From assembly GCF_003149675.1 (NCBI RefSeq), contig NZ_LWMS01000044.1, forward strand, positions 1 through 64,000: a stretch of 64,000 bases of DNA, read 5' to 3'. Under the pieces are notes generated by a model, which worked only from the letters and a program-made list of their open reading frames with translations, had not been told where the DNA came from and ran no database searches. The position numbers were made by a program, and so were the translations under genes. This DNA comes from Methanosphaera cuniculi (GTDB lineage Archaea > Methanobacteriota > Methanobacteria > Methanobacteriales > Methanobacteriaceae). This document shows, piece after piece, positions 26,633 through 35,390 of this stretch. Positions within the stretch are counted from its first letter, which is position 1. Every line of letters begins with the position of its first letter.

Positions 26633-27532
26633 ATGGTTAAGTATTATGGATTAGAACAAGATAAAAAAAATTATTTTATTATGAATGGTCATCCATTTAA
26701 TGTTGATCTTGAAATGGAATCAACAAGTACGCTTAATATTAAGAAAACACCTATGTATGTAAGTAGTAAAGATTGGGGTTATAATTATATTCAATGGTTA
26801 AGTTTCAGTGGTGAAGAATTAAAATTAACTGTTTATTCAAAAAATAGTGAATCTTATACTGGAAACCCGGTTTATAAAGGAGATAATCGTAAAACAAAAT
26901 TTTATGATAAACCTAAAACTCCACATGCTGTACTTAAATTTTGGGCTCAAAACTTTATTACAGTAACTGTTGAAAGTAAACTTCAAAGTGTAGAAAATGG
27001 TGATTATAAAATAACAGATTTTTCACAAAGAAATATGACTCAGGATTTAGTACGAAGTGATTTTACATTAACTGAGTATAACCAAGAAGATACTGATATA
27101 ACACGTTCTTATTATGCTCCAGAACAAGCAGGTCGTAATGATGCTAGTGATACAACAGGTACAGCTCTTGAACTTGAAAAAATAGGAGAACATAAACAAA
27201 CTTGTACATGTACCCCGGGGGCTGAGACTGGTGTATGTACTGCTCCTTATGAAGAAGAAGTAGTTTCTATTCAGAAATTACTTAGACGTGTAGGTTATTA
27301 TCCTCATTATACTAGTGTTAATAATATGTTTCAAAGAATGGATGGGAAATATTGTTATTATACAAAAAAAGCTGTTGAGGATTATCAGAAAGCTAATGGA
27401 CTTAGTGTTACTGGTGTATTTAATAAAGCTGTGAAAGATAAGTTAAAAAAAGAATTATGTAGTGATGATGCTGATGATGATAAGAAAACTACTAATTCTT
27501 CTACATCATCCACAACAACTAATACAAAATAA
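26633..27532 (+). CDS. Baseplate spacer with peptidoglycan-binding-like domain
   Basis: The 299-residue protein follows the tape measure, where contractile phages encode the LysM-containing gp53/XkdP protein. Here the wall-binding part is instead a PG_binding_1-like domain at about 210-275: VVSIQKLLRRVGYY, then KKAVEDYQKANGLSVTGVFN. A Cys pair cluster, CTCTPGAETGVC, precedes it. The N-terminal ~150 residues would be the tail-attached part. The C-terminus is Ser/Thr-rich. Since Methanobacteriales walls are pseudomurein, the domain probably binds that polymer. A hairpin terminator follows. Confidence 0.75.
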   Translation: MVKYYGLEQDKKNYFIMNGHPFNVDLEMESTSTLNIKKTPMYVSSKDWGYNYIQWLSFSGEELKLTVYSKNSESYTGNPVYKGDNRKTKFYDKPKTPHAVLKFWAQNFITVTVESKLQSVENGDYKITDFSQRNMTQDLVRSDFTLTEYNQEDTDITRSYYAPEQAGRNDASDTTGTALELEKIGEHKQTCTCTPGAETGVCTAPYEEEVVSIQKLLRRVGYYPHYTSVNNMFQRMDGKYCYYTKKAVEDYQKANGLSVTGVFNKAVKDKLKKELCSDDADDDKKTTNSSTSSTTTNTK

Positions 27533-27537
27533 AAAGG

Positions 27538-27576
27538 GAAAATGATTAATATTTTTTTCCATTTTCATTTTTTTTT
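27538..27576 (+). terminator. Hairpin with T9 tail
   Basis: GAAAATG (27538-27544) pairs with CATTTTC (27560-27566), and a run of nine T residues follows at 27568-27576. It lies right after the spacer gene and could end a sub-transcript within the tail operon. Confidence 0.55.
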
Positions 27577-27618
27577 ATTAGGTAATTGAATTTTTATTTT
27601 TTCAGGGAGGAATATATA

Positions 27619-27951
27619 TTGGTTGATAATAGTAATGATAGTACAAGTACAGATAAAAGTACAACAGCTGAAAAAAAGCAAACAAAATCTAAAGGATTAA
27701 AAAGAAACTATGCAAATGATTATGATCCCTATTGGAGTGACACAGTAGTATATGATACAGTAACAGGGCGTGTAAATGATCTTCCTAATATTAACATATA
27801 TATAAGTCATCAAATAATGAACACTGAAACAGAAGGTGTTAAATTAGATGAAGGAAACGTACTAGGAAAAGAAACTATAGGTGGATCAAGTAACAATAAT
27901 TCAGATAACAATAATACAAACACAGATAACACTGATAATAATAATTCATAA
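27619..27951 (+). CDS. Small hypothetical baseplate-region protein
   Basis: The best start is TTG at 27619, 8 bases after GGGAGG; an in-frame start at 27586 exists but would place the ribosome site inside the gene. The 110-residue product has Ser/Thr/Asp/Lys-rich ends and a compact core near residues 30-80 containing DYDPYWSDTVVYDTVTG. The last 25 residues are almost only Asn, Asp, Ser and Thr. It lies 20 bases before the hub gene. A small structural or chaperone protein is likely, but no family is recognised. Confidence 0.6.
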   Translation: MVDNSNDSTSTDKSTTAEKKQTKSKGLKRNYANDYDPYWSDTVVYDTVTGRVNDLPNINIYISHQIMNTETEGVKLDEGNVLGKETIGGSSNNNSDNNNTNTDNTDNNNS

Positions 27952-27971
27952 AAAAAAAGAGATGAAATACT

Positions 27972-29813
27972 ATGGCTGATGGAAAGTTATGTGTAATAGC
28001 AACAGATAACATTGACAGTAGAAGTAAAGATCAACAAAGAATGGAAAAAGTAGCAGCAGCACTAGAACAAGCAGGATTTAGAACAAAAATAGGAGGAATA
28101 GGTCCTAACACACACTATTCTGCTGCATCACTTCTTGAAAGTGGAGGATTCTTTGTAAATATATATGGTGGTGCATGTGCAGGTACTCTATGGGATATAA
28201 CTCAGAAATACTACTTAGATAAAATTGGAAATAATACTCAAGTATGTGCATTTACTCATCATGCAAAAGATATAACAAATCTTAACTTTTTAGAAAGAGC
28301 TCATGATGACAATTTTAGTCGTAGTAGTTTTAAAGGACTTGATAAACCTGGAGAGTTTCTAAATCAACATGGAATAAAATGGTTTCATAGTAAAGGTGAA
28401 GACCAATTTCCACAAGAAGTAGTAGCCTGTGTAACTGGTGCAAGTACGGGTGGTGGAGGTACTACAGAAGTTATTGATGGATTTATGGAATCAGGGCGGG
28501 GTGGTGCTAAAACTTCAAGTCCTCAATTTTGGAATGCAAAGAATTTTAGTCCTTATTATAAAGTTCCATTCAGTGAATTTGAAATAACCGAAGAAGATCT
28601 TGAAACAAAGACTGCTACATTTACAACGCCTGAACGTATAGATCTTACAAGTGGACGTGTAAGTGTGCTTATTAATGGTGATGTACCTAGTTTTGGGGGA
28701 ATTATTATTAAACGTGAATATGATCCATCTACACGTCTTTATAAATATACATGCCAAGATTGGATGTCTAGAATAATGGCTAATAGTATTTATGCTGTTC
28801 ATAGTGGTAAACATACAGTTTATGAATGGATTAAGAAAGTACTTATTGATATTGGTGTACCTAGTACTGGTCTTGAACCTGTAGATCATTATGACACGGC
28901 TATTGATAAAAAGATAGAAGATGAGATTAAAAAAGATAAAGATGATAATAAGGAAACCGGTTTAGACAGTGGAAGTAGTGGTAGTTCAAGTAGTAATGGT
29001 GAAGATAAAAAAGTAACTATTACAAAGAAAAATGAGACGGGTAAAACAAAGGATAAAAATAAACGAAATCCATTTAAAAAAACACCTGCAGGGATTTATG
29101 ATTGTCTTACAATTTCTGATTATATACGTACATTACTTTTTGATTATGGTGTGCATGTTCGTTTTTATGGTGATATTAATGGTATTCCACACTTTGAATC
29201 ATATGATGTAGATAAATATATGAGAACAGGGTTAATTATTGATCAAAATGTAGGTGTTGAAGAGGATTATAGTAATACATTTGATATTACTGATATTGTA
29301 ACACAGACTATGATTAAAAATATTAGTGCAACTAATCCTATAGGAGAACTTTATACAAGTAAAGATATTTTTGGAGTAAATTTAGCACAATATGTAGGTC
29401 GTATGGGTACAATTGTAGATAATCCATCTACTGGAAGTGGTGGTACTACAAAAAGTAGTGGTGATTTTAAGGATGCTTCAGGTAATGTGTACACTAAAGA
29501 TCAAATTATGGAAACTGAAATGAAAGGAAGTTGTGGAAGAAGTAGTAAACATCCTGCATCTGGTGGAAAAGTTAAAAAATATTGGCTTAATAGGTGTGGT
29601 GGATGTAATAAAAGTGGTGTATTAAAAAATAATCCTAAAGGTGTACCTGAAGGTGAAATTACTTGTGGTTCTTGTGATATGGATTATTGTGGTGCATGTG
29701 GATATGAGAAGATTAATGGTTCTGAGAAACATTTAACTGAAGTATTCCCTAGCTCACTTGAAAGTACTAGTAATGATGAAGAATCTACTGAAAGTACTAG
29801 TGAAACTGATTAA
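27972..29813 (+). CDS. Baseplate hub-like protein with extra N-terminal domain and Cys-rich end
   Basis: The 613-residue protein has three parts. Residues 1-155 form a Rossmann-like alpha/beta domain (CVIATDNIDSR, GGFFVNIYGGACAGTLWDI, FTHHAKDITNL) not normally found in hubs. Residues about 190-480 look like the gp27/XkdQ-type hub (VPFSEFEITEEDL, then RVSVLINGDVPSFGGIIIKR), with an inserted Ser/Lys-rich linker near 330-375. The C-terminus (about 520-590) holds several CxxC pairs (CGGC, CGSC, CGAC), probably zinc-binding. The N-terminal domain could act on or bind the cell surface. The hub assignment rests on position and beta-rich pattern. Confidence 0.6.
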   Translation: MADGKLCVIATDNIDSRSKDQQRMEKVAAALEQAGFRTKIGGIGPNTHYSAASLLESGGFFVNIYGGACAGTLWDITQKYYLDKIGNNTQVCAFTHHAKDITNLNFLERAHDDNFSRSSFKGLDKPGEFLNQHGIKWFHSKGEDQFPQEVVACVTGASTGGGGTTEVIDGFMESGRGGAKTSSPQFWNAKNFSPYYKVPFSEFEITEEDLETKTATFTTPERIDLTSGRVSVLINGDVPSFGGIIIKREYDPSTRLYKYTCQDWMSRIMANSIYAVHSGKHTVYEWIKKVLIDIGVPSTGLEPVDHYDTAIDKKIEDEIKKDKDDNKETGLDSGSSGSSSSNGEDKKVTITKKNETGKTKDKNKRNPFKKTPAGIYDCLTISDYIRTLLFDYGVHVRFYGDINGIPHFESYDVDKYMRTGLIIDQNVGVEEDYSNTFDITDIVTQTMIKNISATNPIGELYTSKDIFGVNLAQYVGRMGTIVDNPSTGSGGTTKSSGDFKDASGNVYTKDQIMETEMKGSCGRSSKHPASGGKVKKYWLNRCGGCNKSGVLKNNPKGVPEGEITCGSCDMDYCGACGYEKINGSEKHLTEVFPSSLESTSNDEESTESTSETD

Positions 29814-29852
29814 ATATTATAATTTTATTTTTTTTGGAGGTGAAATTAAAAA

Positions 29853-30422
29853 ATGCCAACTTATCCATGGGATAGAAGAAAAAAGGAAAGTTCTAAACAT
29901 TATGATATATTTATAAAATATGTAGAATTAGGAATGGGAAATAGAAGTGTTGATAACTTACTAGAAAAACATCCAGATATCAAACTTAAAAAAAAGACAA
30001 TTCAAAATATAAGCAGTAAATGGGAATGGGTTAAAAGAGCTGAAGCATATGATGAACATGAAACATTAGAAAGACATAAAAGATATGAAGGAAAACTAAA
30101 CGTGATACTAGATACTGAAGTAGAAAGATTAGTAGATCGTTTAAAATATATAAATGAGAATATAATTGAATTAAATAATAATTATGATGGAAGTAAACAA
30201 ACATCAATATCACATAGCTTAGCACAAAACGTTAATGCACATAAAAGTACTCTTGAAGAATTATTCATGATAACAGGTAAACCAACCGAAATACGGGACG
30301 TGAAAAATAATACAACTTTAAAAGGAAAATTAGAACACAATACAAGTATAGAATACGATGCACAAGCACACCGTGAAGCAATAGAAGATCTACTACAAAA
30401 AAAAGAAAACAAGGAGGATTAA
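29853..30422 (+). CDS. Small-terminase-like helical protein
   Basis: The 189-residue basic protein has an N-terminal helix-turn-helix-like region and the motif SSKWEWVKRAEAYDEH (about 49-64). The W-x-W-x-x-RA-x-AYD pattern is common in small terminase subunits of siphophages and in related phage DNA-binding proteins. The rest is helical, with a tail ending LLQKKENKED. It lies within the baseplate genes, about 19 kb from the large terminase, an odd place for such a protein. It has a strong ribosome site (GGAGGTGA). If it is not TerS, it could be another DNA-binding viral protein. Confidence 0.55.
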   Translation: MPTYPWDRRKKESSKHYDIFIKYVELGMGNRSVDNLLEKHPDIKLKKKTIQNISSKWEWVKRAEAYDEHETLERHKRYEGKLNVILDTEVERLVDRLKYINENIIELNNNYDGSKQTSISHSLAQNVNAHKSTLEELFMITGKPTEIRDVKNNTTLKGKLEHNTSIEYDAQAHREAIEDLLQKKENKED

Positions 30423-30426
30423 TCTA

Positions 30427-31407
30427 ATGGCAGACAACACAAGCGATACAACCACTGGAACTGAAGCTGGTACAACAACCACGGATACAACAAATACTAG
30501 TAGTAATTCTGGAGAAACAAGTCAAAACGTGGCAAAGAATGATCCAGCTAAAAACAAGAAAAAAGCAGGTCTTACAATGGCTGAACCTATACGTAAAATG
30601 TTAGAATTTAAAATTAAGTTTCCAGGAAGTATTAAAGGTGTTCATACAAATCAATTTTGTTGGATAGCTGTTGATGATAATTTCTACGATGATTTTTATG
30701 GAGATATTGCAGAGATTATAGGTGTAAGTAAATTTGCACGTTATATGGGATTTGAAAAAAATAGATTTTATATTGAAGGTGTAAAGACAAGTTTTTCACT
30801 TACTAATGGTATTGAAACAGAATTAACTCTTAATCCTTTTGCTTCTACTTATTCTGAGTATATGAAAAATCAACAATCAGCTGAAAAAGCATTACAAGAT
30901 GCTATGAATAAGAATAATGGTAGTGGTGGTGGGGGTAGTGATACTACTGGTACAGGTCTTGTTAATATGAGTGGTAATGATTGTACTCCTACATTTGATT
31001 TAGCACCATACACTGATACAATAAAAAGTACTAAGATTGGAAATAGTAGTGCAAATTATGCTACAGATACTGCTAATATGAGTGGTAAAGAAGCAATACT
31101 TGATATATTTAATCGCTTTAGGTATTCTGGATATCCAAATAATCGTACGTGTCCTCAGAAAATGTGGACTAAAAGTGGTGCTATACGGGGAAATTGTGCA
31201 GATATCTCAAGGCTTGTAAAATGTGTTGGAGACGTACATGGAATGAATGTAGGTATTAAACACGTGCCTAATCACTATCATAATCTTATTGAAGTTAATG
31301 GTAAAGTGTATCGTTTTGATTGTTGTTTTAAAGGTGGACGTGCATCTTCTGGTTATGGTGGTGGAATAGTAAATAATCTTAATCGTAATGGTGGTCCATG
31401 GTGTTGA
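30427..31407 (+). CDS. Baseplate protein with C-terminal transglutaminase-like domain
   Basis: The 326-residue protein starts with a Thr/Ser-rich linker (1-45). A beta-rich domain follows (about 50-150) that may attach to the hub. Its C-terminal ~110 residues fit the transglutaminase-like cysteine protease fold: catalytic Cys in RGNCADISRLVKC (about 257-269), His in NHYHNLIEVNGK (about 282-293), and Asp in YRFDCCF (about 295-301). Related domains occur in archaeal wall proteins and pseudomurein-processing enzymes. Carried on the baseplate, it could cut the host wall at infection. It overlaps none of its neighbours but sits 4 bases before the next gene. Confidence 0.72.
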   Translation: MADNTSDTTTGTEAGTTTTDTTNTSSNSGETSQNVAKNDPAKNKKKAGLTMAEPIRKMLEFKIKFPGSIKGVHTNQFCWIAVDDNFYDDFYGDIAEIIGVSKFARYMGFEKNRFYIEGVKTSFSLTNGIETELTLNPFASTYSEYMKNQQSAEKALQDAMNKNNGSGGGGSDTTGTGLVNMSGNDCTPTFDLAPYTDTIKSTKIGNSSANYATDTANMSGKEAILDIFNRFRYSGYPNNRTCPQKMWTKSGAIRGNCADISRLVKCVGDVHGMNVGIKHVPNHYHNLIEVNGKVYRFDCCFKGGRASSGYGGGIVNNLNRNGGPWC

Positions 31408-31411
31408 TATT

Positions 31412-31654
31412 ATGATTAGTCAAGAGTTAAAAGAAAAAATTATACCCAATCTTAAAATTATATTATTGGAAGAATATCATGAATATATGAATTATATGTT
31501 TGATGAGGTGTATGTAACAAGTGATAAATACGGTGAAAAAGTAACACTTAATCCTCCATATAATGGTCCAGCGTTACAGTTTGATATGCTTACAGGTTCA
31601 TTTATTGAAATAACTGACTGGGAATATATTAAAAAAGTTGGTGATCGTTTATGA
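31412..31654 (+). CDS. Small baseplate-region protein
   Basis: ATG 31412 gives an 80-residue product; an ATG at 31388 inside the previous gene is less likely. It is an acidic alpha/beta protein (KIILLEEYHEYMNYMFDEVY near the N-terminus) with no recognised motif. It lies between the transglutaminase-like protein and the gp25-like wedge, overlapping the latter by 4 bases, where PBSX-type phages have small XkdR/XkdS-like baseplate genes. A structural role is likely by context. Confidence 0.6.
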   Translation: MISQELKEKIIPNLKIILLEEYHEYMNYMFDEVYVTSDKYGEKVTLNPPYNGPALQFDMLTGSFIEITDWEYIKKVGDRL

Positions 31655-33042
31655 ATGAATTTAATATTGGTACTGATATTGATAGACATTGGTATCTTGG
31701 ACGTAGTGGGGATCTTGCACTTGTAAGATATGGTGATAATTTAGCACAAGCGGTTTATAATCGTCTTACATGTACTGAAGATGAACTTGGCTGGTGTTAT
31801 TATAAGTATGGTGGAGATATTTATAAGTTTATTGGACTTCCTAATACTGATTTGAATCGTACACAACTTGCTAAAACAATACGTAAAATAATAATGAAAG
31901 ATCCACGTTTTGCAGATGCTAATGTAAAAGTTGTAGATTGGACTCCATGGATTATAGGAGTACATATAACAGCTGATGTAACTGGTGAATATGAAAATTT
32001 TGATGAATATTTTATTTTTGGTAATGATCATGCACTTACAATGGGTCATAATGGTTTAAGTAATCCTGGTTGGCGTGATACTTATATTACTAGTCGTTGT
32101 AGGTATTATGGTATACCGGGGCGTAAGGTTTTACTTCATGCTCATGTTTTACAGATGGAGACTGATGAGCCTGTTCCTATTGGTAATGTAAGTGTTTATA
32201 TTGGTGATCGTATTATTAGTAATGAAAATGTTGTTGATAGTCCTTATGGTTATGAACATAATGTTATTAGTAGTGTTGAAATACAACAAAGTATGGATTT
32301 TGAGCCGGGAACGGTAACTATTCCTATTACTGTGCCTAAATACCTTGAGTATGGTAAACATCCTTTAACATTACGTTATGATGGTATTAAGGGTTATAAT
32401 AGTTGTACTTATCAGACTAATATTCATATTGTAGATAGGTTTGATACACATCTTAAACTTGATAAGGATAAATATATGGTTGGCGTGTATGGAAGTAAAA
32501 GTACTGAAGTTAATGCAACTGTATTAGATGCTAATGGTTTATATGTACATCATCAAAGTGCAGCTGCTAATTATGATGATGAGTTAACAAGACGTGCAGA
32601 TCGTGGAGAAATACGGTATACTATAGATGATACTAATGGTCGTGTAAATACTCGTATGAAGATGATAAGTTCTGAACAATCAGCTCTTGGTCAACTTAAA
32701 AGTATTGATTTTAGGGTTGTTGATGAGTATGGACGTCTTGTAGATCTTGGTGGTGAAAATAGTGTAGTAACATTATCTACTGTTAATATAGATGCTTTTC
32801 TTCAAGTTACTGGTAATCTTCCTAGTGTTGTATTTACAAGTAGTGTTATGCTTGTAAATGGGTATAGATACAGGTTAGAAGATGAATATGGTAATTTAAT
32901 TGATATTGTACGATATAATGAAGCTGAGCATACTTTGATGAGTGATACAAAAAATGGAAGTAATGAAACTGTAATTGTTCGTGAGGATAGTAATGCTAAG
33001 AAGATTAATGGTGTTATTAAAGTTACAAGTGGAGTAAACTAA
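31651..33042 (+). CDS. gp25-like baseplate wedge protein with C-terminal Ig-like domains
   Basis: The first ~125 residues follow the GPW/gp25 pattern: FNIGTDIDRHWYLGRSGDLALV, here split by family positions, then an alternating helix with AVYNRLTCTEDELGWC (about 35-50), KYGGDIYKF and KDPRFADANV (about 84-93). This is the wedge protein that joins baseplate to sheath in contractile tails. The remaining ~340 residues are beta-rich with at least two Ig-like or adhesin-like repeats, an unusual fusion for gp25. It starts inside the previous gene (ATGA overlap) in an operon. The extension may display a surface-binding module at the baseplate rim. Confidence 0.75.
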   Translation: MNEFNIGTDIDRHWYLGRSGDLALVRYGDNLAQAVYNRLTCTEDELGWCYYKYGGDIYKFIGLPNTDLNRTQLAKTIRKIIMKDPRFADANVKVVDWTPWIIGVHITADVTGEYENFDEYFIFGNDHALTMGHNGLSNPGWRDTYITSRCRYYGIPGRKVLLHAHVLQMETDEPVPIGNVSVYIGDRIISNENVVDSPYGYEHNVISSVEIQQSMDFEPGTVTIPITVPKYLEYGKHPLTLRYDGIKGYNSCTYQTNIHIVDRFDTHLKLDKDKYMVGVYGSKSTEVNATVLDANGLYVHHQSAAANYDDELTRRADRGEIRYTIDDTNGRVNTRMKMISSEQSALGQLKSIDFRVVDEYGRLVDLGGENSVVTLSTVNIDAFLQVTGNLPSVVFTSSVMLVNGYRYRLEDEYGNLIDIVRYNEAEHTLMSDTKNGSNETVIVREDSNAKKINGVIKVTSGVN

Positions 33043-33076
33043 TAATTATTTTTTTATAAGGGAGATAAGAAGGTAA

Positions 33077-35302
33077 ATGGTAGAAAAAGAAATAGGAAAA
33101 GGAACTGTAATAGATGGAAAAGCCACTACAAACTGTGTAATCGATAATAGTATAAATGTAGGTGATTATGAATTAACTGCAGAGTACTTAGAAAACACAG
33201 TATATAATGGAAGTACATGTAAAGCAATTCTAAGTGTAGGATATAATATAACAGTCTTTGCACCTGATGTTTATTATTGGGAAAATAGATTAGATGATGT
33301 AAGAGCAAAAGGATACTTCTATGCAGGTGTTAAACCAATAGAAGAAGGTAGATGTCGTATAAGTATGGATGGATATACACCTCCAACTTCTCCTAAATAT
33401 CAGATAACAGCAGGTCAGATAAGTACTGTAAGACTTGGTGGAAATACAACAGAACAAACTATATTAAATCTTATTTATACTGGTAGTGAAGAAAAACATT
33501 TTAATCCGGGAGAAAGTAATAATTTTTATGTTCATGAATTACCTATAGAAGGAATAATTGATCCTGGCAATCCTAGTATTACTGATTTTAATAAACGTGT
33601 AGATACAAATAATTTTTATCCTACTGTGATATGTGGTTGTACTGCTGTTAATCCATATGATAATACAAATTGTGTAATTAATGTACGTGTTGTTAATAGT
33701 AAAAATTCATCACAACATCCTACTGATGGATGGATAAGAATAGAGGTAGATGGAACTCTTACTGATTGGGTTCGTGTTGATAATGATGGTATGGTATCAT
33801 TTGAACAAGCACCACCAATTACACAAGGATCATATGAAATTAAATGTTATTATAAGGCTGAAAATACTAGTAAATGGAATAATGGAATTGGTACAGGTGC
33901 ATTAATTGTAAGTTCATATGAACCTAATATAGATTATCCAACAGCAACTAGTGTGGAAAATGAATATAGTGGAAATCGTGGAGATACTGTTGAAGTTATA
34001 TGTCGATTTTATCAACCAGATGGAAATCTTACACCTGTAAATGGTGGACGTGCTTCTATTTATATTGATGATAATCTTTACACATGGGATAATGGAGAAA
34101 CTAAGCTTGTAAGTGTATCTAATTCAAATGCTTATAATTATAAAGATACTTATTTTGGAAAAGGTTGGGCTGTATTTAGATTAACACTTCCTGATACTGA
34201 AGATTTCTTAGAAGGTGGACATGTAATTAAAGTTCTTTATTATGATCCAAGTGGAGAAGTATATACTTATAATGATATTGCAAGATTGTATCTACGTCGT
34301 CCTACAATGATTACTTTTAATAATGCAAATAGTCGTGTAACAACTGATAATAATGGTGTTGTTGAAGAATCTCAAATTTATTATGTTGATGTTAATCAAG
34401 TAACATTTGAAGTAGGAACAGATATAGAACATACAGGAATACCTAAAGTAACTGTGGGTGAAGGGGAAGTACTTATAGCATATGATAATATTAATGCAAC
34501 TTTACCTGGTGGTGATTCTTCAGATGAAGATTTAGAGGAAACGGAAAACTTAGTAATCACACATGATATGGATATGAGTAATATATGGTATCCTGTGTTA
34601 AATGTAACAATAACTGATGAACAAGGTGAAGCACTACCTGATATGAATGTATCTCTAAGTATAGATGGAAATAAAGAAATTTTAGTTACTGATACTGATG
34701 GTATTGTAACAAAAACTATTCAATCACCTGATAATGCTTCTATTGAAATTAAATGTGGTGGGGAACATACAAATTATAATGAAAATGTAAAAACAATTGA
34801 TTTCGTACCTCAAAAAACTACACTTACATTTAATGAAGAAATTGGTGGTGGAGATGGTCGTTCAAATATTTACTTTAAAAATATTAATAATGGAAATGAT
34901 TATGTAGGATATCATAATGATGAAGATCCTGGTAGTTTTGAAAATAGTGTAACTAATGAACAATTTAAAGGAACTAGTAGTGATGATATGACTTATAATC
35001 TTGTATATGATAATTCAAATCCTATGACTATTACATACAGTGCTAAAGAAATTGTCTTTGAATTTACTTCTAGGAAAGATAATAGTGTAAAAACTGTTAC
35101 ACTTGATATAAGTGATCAAGATATGAGTAATTATAGATTTACATGTAATGCAAGAGGATCAATTACTTTAACTGATTTCAAAGTAAATGGTGCTGAAAAT
35201 GATCATGTATTTGATGAAGGATATTGGGCTGGAAGTGTTACAATTTCTACAGAAAATAAATCTATTAAGTTTGGAAATGCTTATTGTAATTTATTCCACT
35301 AG
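33077..35302 (+). CDS. Large Ig-like tail fibre or adhesin-type protein
   Basis: The 741-residue protein is almost entirely beta-sheet, with repeated segments of Ig-like type. Examples are GTVIDGKATTNCVID near the start, VINVRVVNSKN mid-chain, and VLNVTITDEQGEALPDMNVS (about 508-527), the classic Big_1/carboxypeptidase-regulatory pattern seen in archaeal adhesin-like proteins. There is no signal peptide, so it is a virion component. The final ~150 residues look like a separate receptor-binding sandwich. It has a good ribosome site (GGGAGATAAGAAGG). It probably binds host surface glycans or wall proteins. Confidence 0.7.
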   Translation: MVEKEIGKGTVIDGKATTNCVIDNSINVGDYELTAEYLENTVYNGSTCKAILSVGYNITVFAPDVYYWENRLDDVRAKGYFYAGVKPIEEGRCRISMDGYTPPTSPKYQITAGQISTVRLGGNTTEQTILNLIYTGSEEKHFNPGESNNFYVHELPIEGIIDPGNPSITDFNKRVDTNNFYPTVICGCTAVNPYDNTNCVINVRVVNSKNSSQHPTDGWIRIEVDGTLTDWVRVDNDGMVSFEQAPPITQGSYEIKCYYKAENTSKWNNGIGTGALIVSSYEPNIDYPTATSVENEYSGNRGDTVEVICRFYQPDGNLTPVNGGRASIYIDDNLYTWDNGETKLVSVSNSNAYNYKDTYFGKGWAVFRLTLPDTEDFLEGGHVIKVLYYDPSGEVYTYNDIARLYLRRPTMITFNNANSRVTTDNNGVVEESQIYYVDVNQVTFEVGTDIEHTGIPKVTVGEGEVLIAYDNINATLPGGDSSDEDLEETENLVITHDMDMSNIWYPVLNVTITDEQGEALPDMNVSLSIDGNKEILVTDTDGIVTKTIQSPDNASIEIKCGGEHTNYNENVKTIDFVPQKTTLTFNEEIGGGDGRSNIYFKNINNGNDYVGYHNDEDPGSFENSVTNEQFKGTSSDDMTYNLVYDNSNPMTITYSAKEIVFEFTSRKDNSVKTVTLDISDQDMSNYRFTCNARGSITLTDFKVNGAENDHVFDEGYWAGSVTISTENKSIKFGNAYCNLFH

Positions 35303-35390
35303 AAAAGGGAGAACAAAAAAAATAGAAAATTATGGAATTATAAAAATTTGATTTATTTTTTTCATAATTTATACTTTTTTTTATTTTGAG

